From the NCBI GenBank assembly GCA_019914995.1, contig CM034137.1:7405155-7469154 (forward strand): DNA of 64,000 nt, written 5' to 3'. A program made the translations under genes and the position numbers. This DNA is from Acanthochlamys bracteata (taxonomy: Eukaryota; Streptophyta; Magnoliopsida; Pandanales; Velloziaceae). The notes under the pieces are model-generated. The model made no database searches and was not told where the DNA came from. It worked only from the letters and a program-made list of their open reading frames with translations. Positions 59,801 to 64,000 of this stretch are shown here, in pieces; position 1 is the stretch's first letter; the number at the start of each line of letters is the position of its first letter.

Positions 59801-60727
59801 AGCTTTTTAAAAGTCCTGCCTTAAGTCAAAGGTTTAAAGAACAGAAAATTATGTTTTAACCCCTTCCTCCTCTTTGAACAATTATCCCTTCACAATTACT
59901 GAAGGGATAATGATAGTTGCAATGTAAACAACAAATCTTACTACTTGTATTGCTTTTACATTTTACTACCATGATTTGCTTGAGGTAACAAATGTGCAAT
60001 AAACTTATTTTGTCAATTTTCTCCAGTCTCTAATAGTTCCAACAGAAAACAAACAATTCCGCAGCTATCTGGTTCAGTCTGGGAAGCATGTACTGCGCTT
60101 AAGAAGACCCCCACCACAAACTACATGGCAATTGGGCGAGCTATCACTCAAGTTGCTGTTTCCGTAAAGGACATTCTTAGGGAGATGAACGAGCTCAAGA
60201 CGATAGAAGGTCCCGGTGCTAGAGATGGACCTTCTGACAGTCCCTGGGAATCTCTTGAGGATGAAAATTCCTGTGATAACGACCTTGATGATGATCTATC
60301 CCCAGAAGAGATGGCTATTGCCAAACTGGCCACCAATGTTGTGTCAGAAACTCTTGCGGTTTTAAAGGAAATTATAAGGCTTGTTTCAAATCTCAGTAAG
60401 AGCTCAAAAGGTCTGACTGCTGCTAATGAGCACATTGATTCCATAGAAAAGCTTCTGAGCTATTGTCAAGAAATTGAAAACCAGGCCAATGAGTTGGGAG
60501 CATCTGTCTACCCACCCCAAGAGATTGCTCAGATGAAATCTATAACAAAGGCAATGTATGATACAATTCATGACAAGGTAAGGAAGGAAGTTGGAAGCAT
60601 AGAGCAATCTCCAGAGGCAATGTTTGGTGCTTTGGATGCTTTGGAATGGTCTTTGGGGAAACTTGAAGATGGACTCGGTTGCTCAAACCATGATATATCA
60701 TCCAAATTGGTCGATCTTGCTGTATAG
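56854..60727 (+). CDS. Cyclin-D1-binding protein 1 homologue, GCIP family (4 exons)
   Basis: Helical protein related to human CCNDBP1/GCIP, which binds D-type cyclins and modulates cell-cycle entry; the plant role is little known. Exons: 56854-56931, 57163-57256, 58447-58656, 60027-60727; 1083 nt, 360 residues. Landmarks: LSSHIAAIYETFKMLE, VEWSEVIKLGDQVSKHATM, TGMLWSGDSADVKELESNMG, SASAKEVMECSFLLLKEAV-like helices, QLSGSVWEACTALKKTPTTN, YMAIGRAITQVAVSVKDILR, and an acidic DDDLSPEEMAIA loop. The protein is almost all helical with heptad-like spacing, as in the family. Intron 3 is long (1370 bp) and holds a minus-strand gene remnant at 59341-59507. The promoter abuts a truncated MITE. Confidence 0.88.
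59341..59507 (-). pseudogene. Nested small-protein remnant inside GCIP intron 3, frameshifted
   Basis: The minus strand within the intron reads SKGRSGSSNAGKSIGSGN, then GGIMKAPGEYISRPGFENN, then a tail that stops at 59341. In the neighbouring frame the tail reads GCFQDLHHGRRSS, which fits better what I recall of small plant secreted-type proteins with a KAPG...YISR.GFE.NP..YF..LH motif. A one-base insertion near 59375 would explain this. An acceptor-like ACAACAG precedes 59507 and a TATATATA box lies at 59581-59588 on the same strand, but no ATG with a signal peptide is visible between them. Function and family are uncertain. Confidence 0.45.
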
Positions 60728-61239
60728 CTAATGGCTAAAACTACTTTCATGGAGAAAGAACATGGTAAACTTTGACGCAATAGCTCAATTTCACGACCAA
60801 CTTAAGCTATTGCATTGGTTGAGAATGTTGATGGTGCACTGTTGTTACTGTCATTAAGAGGAATGTACTCAACGACGATTGCAAAGAAGTTTTTCCGCTA
60901 CTTGTTCACACAATGGTTTGTGGTTTACTGAAGATTTCATTGAAGTTCTTGTGGTTGTTTATTCTATTTTGGTCTTCCAGACTTCAGCTATGCACCATTA
61001 AGTACTGTTCTATTTTGAACTTGAAGACAGAAGAATTGCTAAGGCAGCAACATAGCGTTATCTATTTTCAGCAACAGTACGGGTCTTGTCTGTAAATAAC
61101 GGTATAAACCTCTTTTTTAACTGCAAAATATGTAAAATTAGCAACAATGAAGGTGTTATTTGCAAAATATCTTAAAACAGATAAATTAAACCAGGAACCA
61201 GAACGTTATCTATCTCTCCCAGAAATTTTCTTCTCCGCC
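60728..61239. other. Spacer between GCIP and leucyl-tRNA synthetase
   Basis: GCIP 3' UTR and the LeuRS promoter. Both genes are on the same strand. No other feature is seen. Confidence 0.4.

Positions 61240-64000
<2,761 letters not shown>

Overview
The window is nuclear DNA of a flowering plant, most likely a eudicot. Genes carry many short GT-AG introns in AT-rich sequence. Several products start with plastid- or mitochondrion-type targeting peptides, and the spaces between genes are full of short AT-rich non-autonomous DNA transposons (MITEs). I cannot name the species. Multi-exon genes below were assembled by joining exons at splice sites and checking that the frame is kept across every junction; each joined CDS is a multiple of three.

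Layout, left to right. 1-17 kb: intronless cytosolic-type ribose-5-phosphate isomerase (+), plastid phosphoenolpyruvate/phosphate translocator (+, 9 exons), a decayed PEX3 fragment (-), and oligoribonuclease (+, 8 exons). 17-24 kb: a small low-complexity protein gene (-), an orphan promoter-like site with a palindromic E2F motif (-), and a BSD-domain protein (-). 24-37 kb: an EFM4/METTL10-type protein lysine methyltransferase (-, 7 exons), head to head with a FAM133-like RS-type protein (+), then a pKIWI502-type FAD/NAD(P) oxidoreductase (-, 5 exons). 37-46 kb: mitochondrial ATP synthase beta subunit (-, 9 exons), the decayed last exon of a second beta copy, and histone chaperone ASF1 (+, 3 exons). 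47-56 kb: two tandem CKS1-type genes (+), a plastid-targeted protein of unknown function (+), and a LEA_3/SAG21-like protein (+). 56-64 kb: a cyclin-D1-binding protein 1 (GCIP) homologue (+) with a small frameshifted gene remnant on the opposite strand inside its third intron, and the 5' part of organellar leucyl-tRNA synthetase (+), which runs off the right edge.

The genes do not form one pathway; this is ordinary housekeeping euchromatin. CKS, ASF1 and GCIP all relate to the cell cycle or chromatin. The translocator, LeuRS, ATP synthase beta and the 53-kb protein serve organelles.

The most informative structure lies between the genes. At least two AT-rich MITE families and one hAT-type MITE family recur. 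One MITE sits inside the PEX3 remnant with a 3-bp TTA/TAA duplication and another splits the ATP synthase beta remnant, so their boundaries can be read against known protein-coding sequence. I found no clearly undescribed biological system. The best leads are these MITE-interrupted pseudogenes, the orphan E2F/TATA site, and the nested frameshifted small gene.
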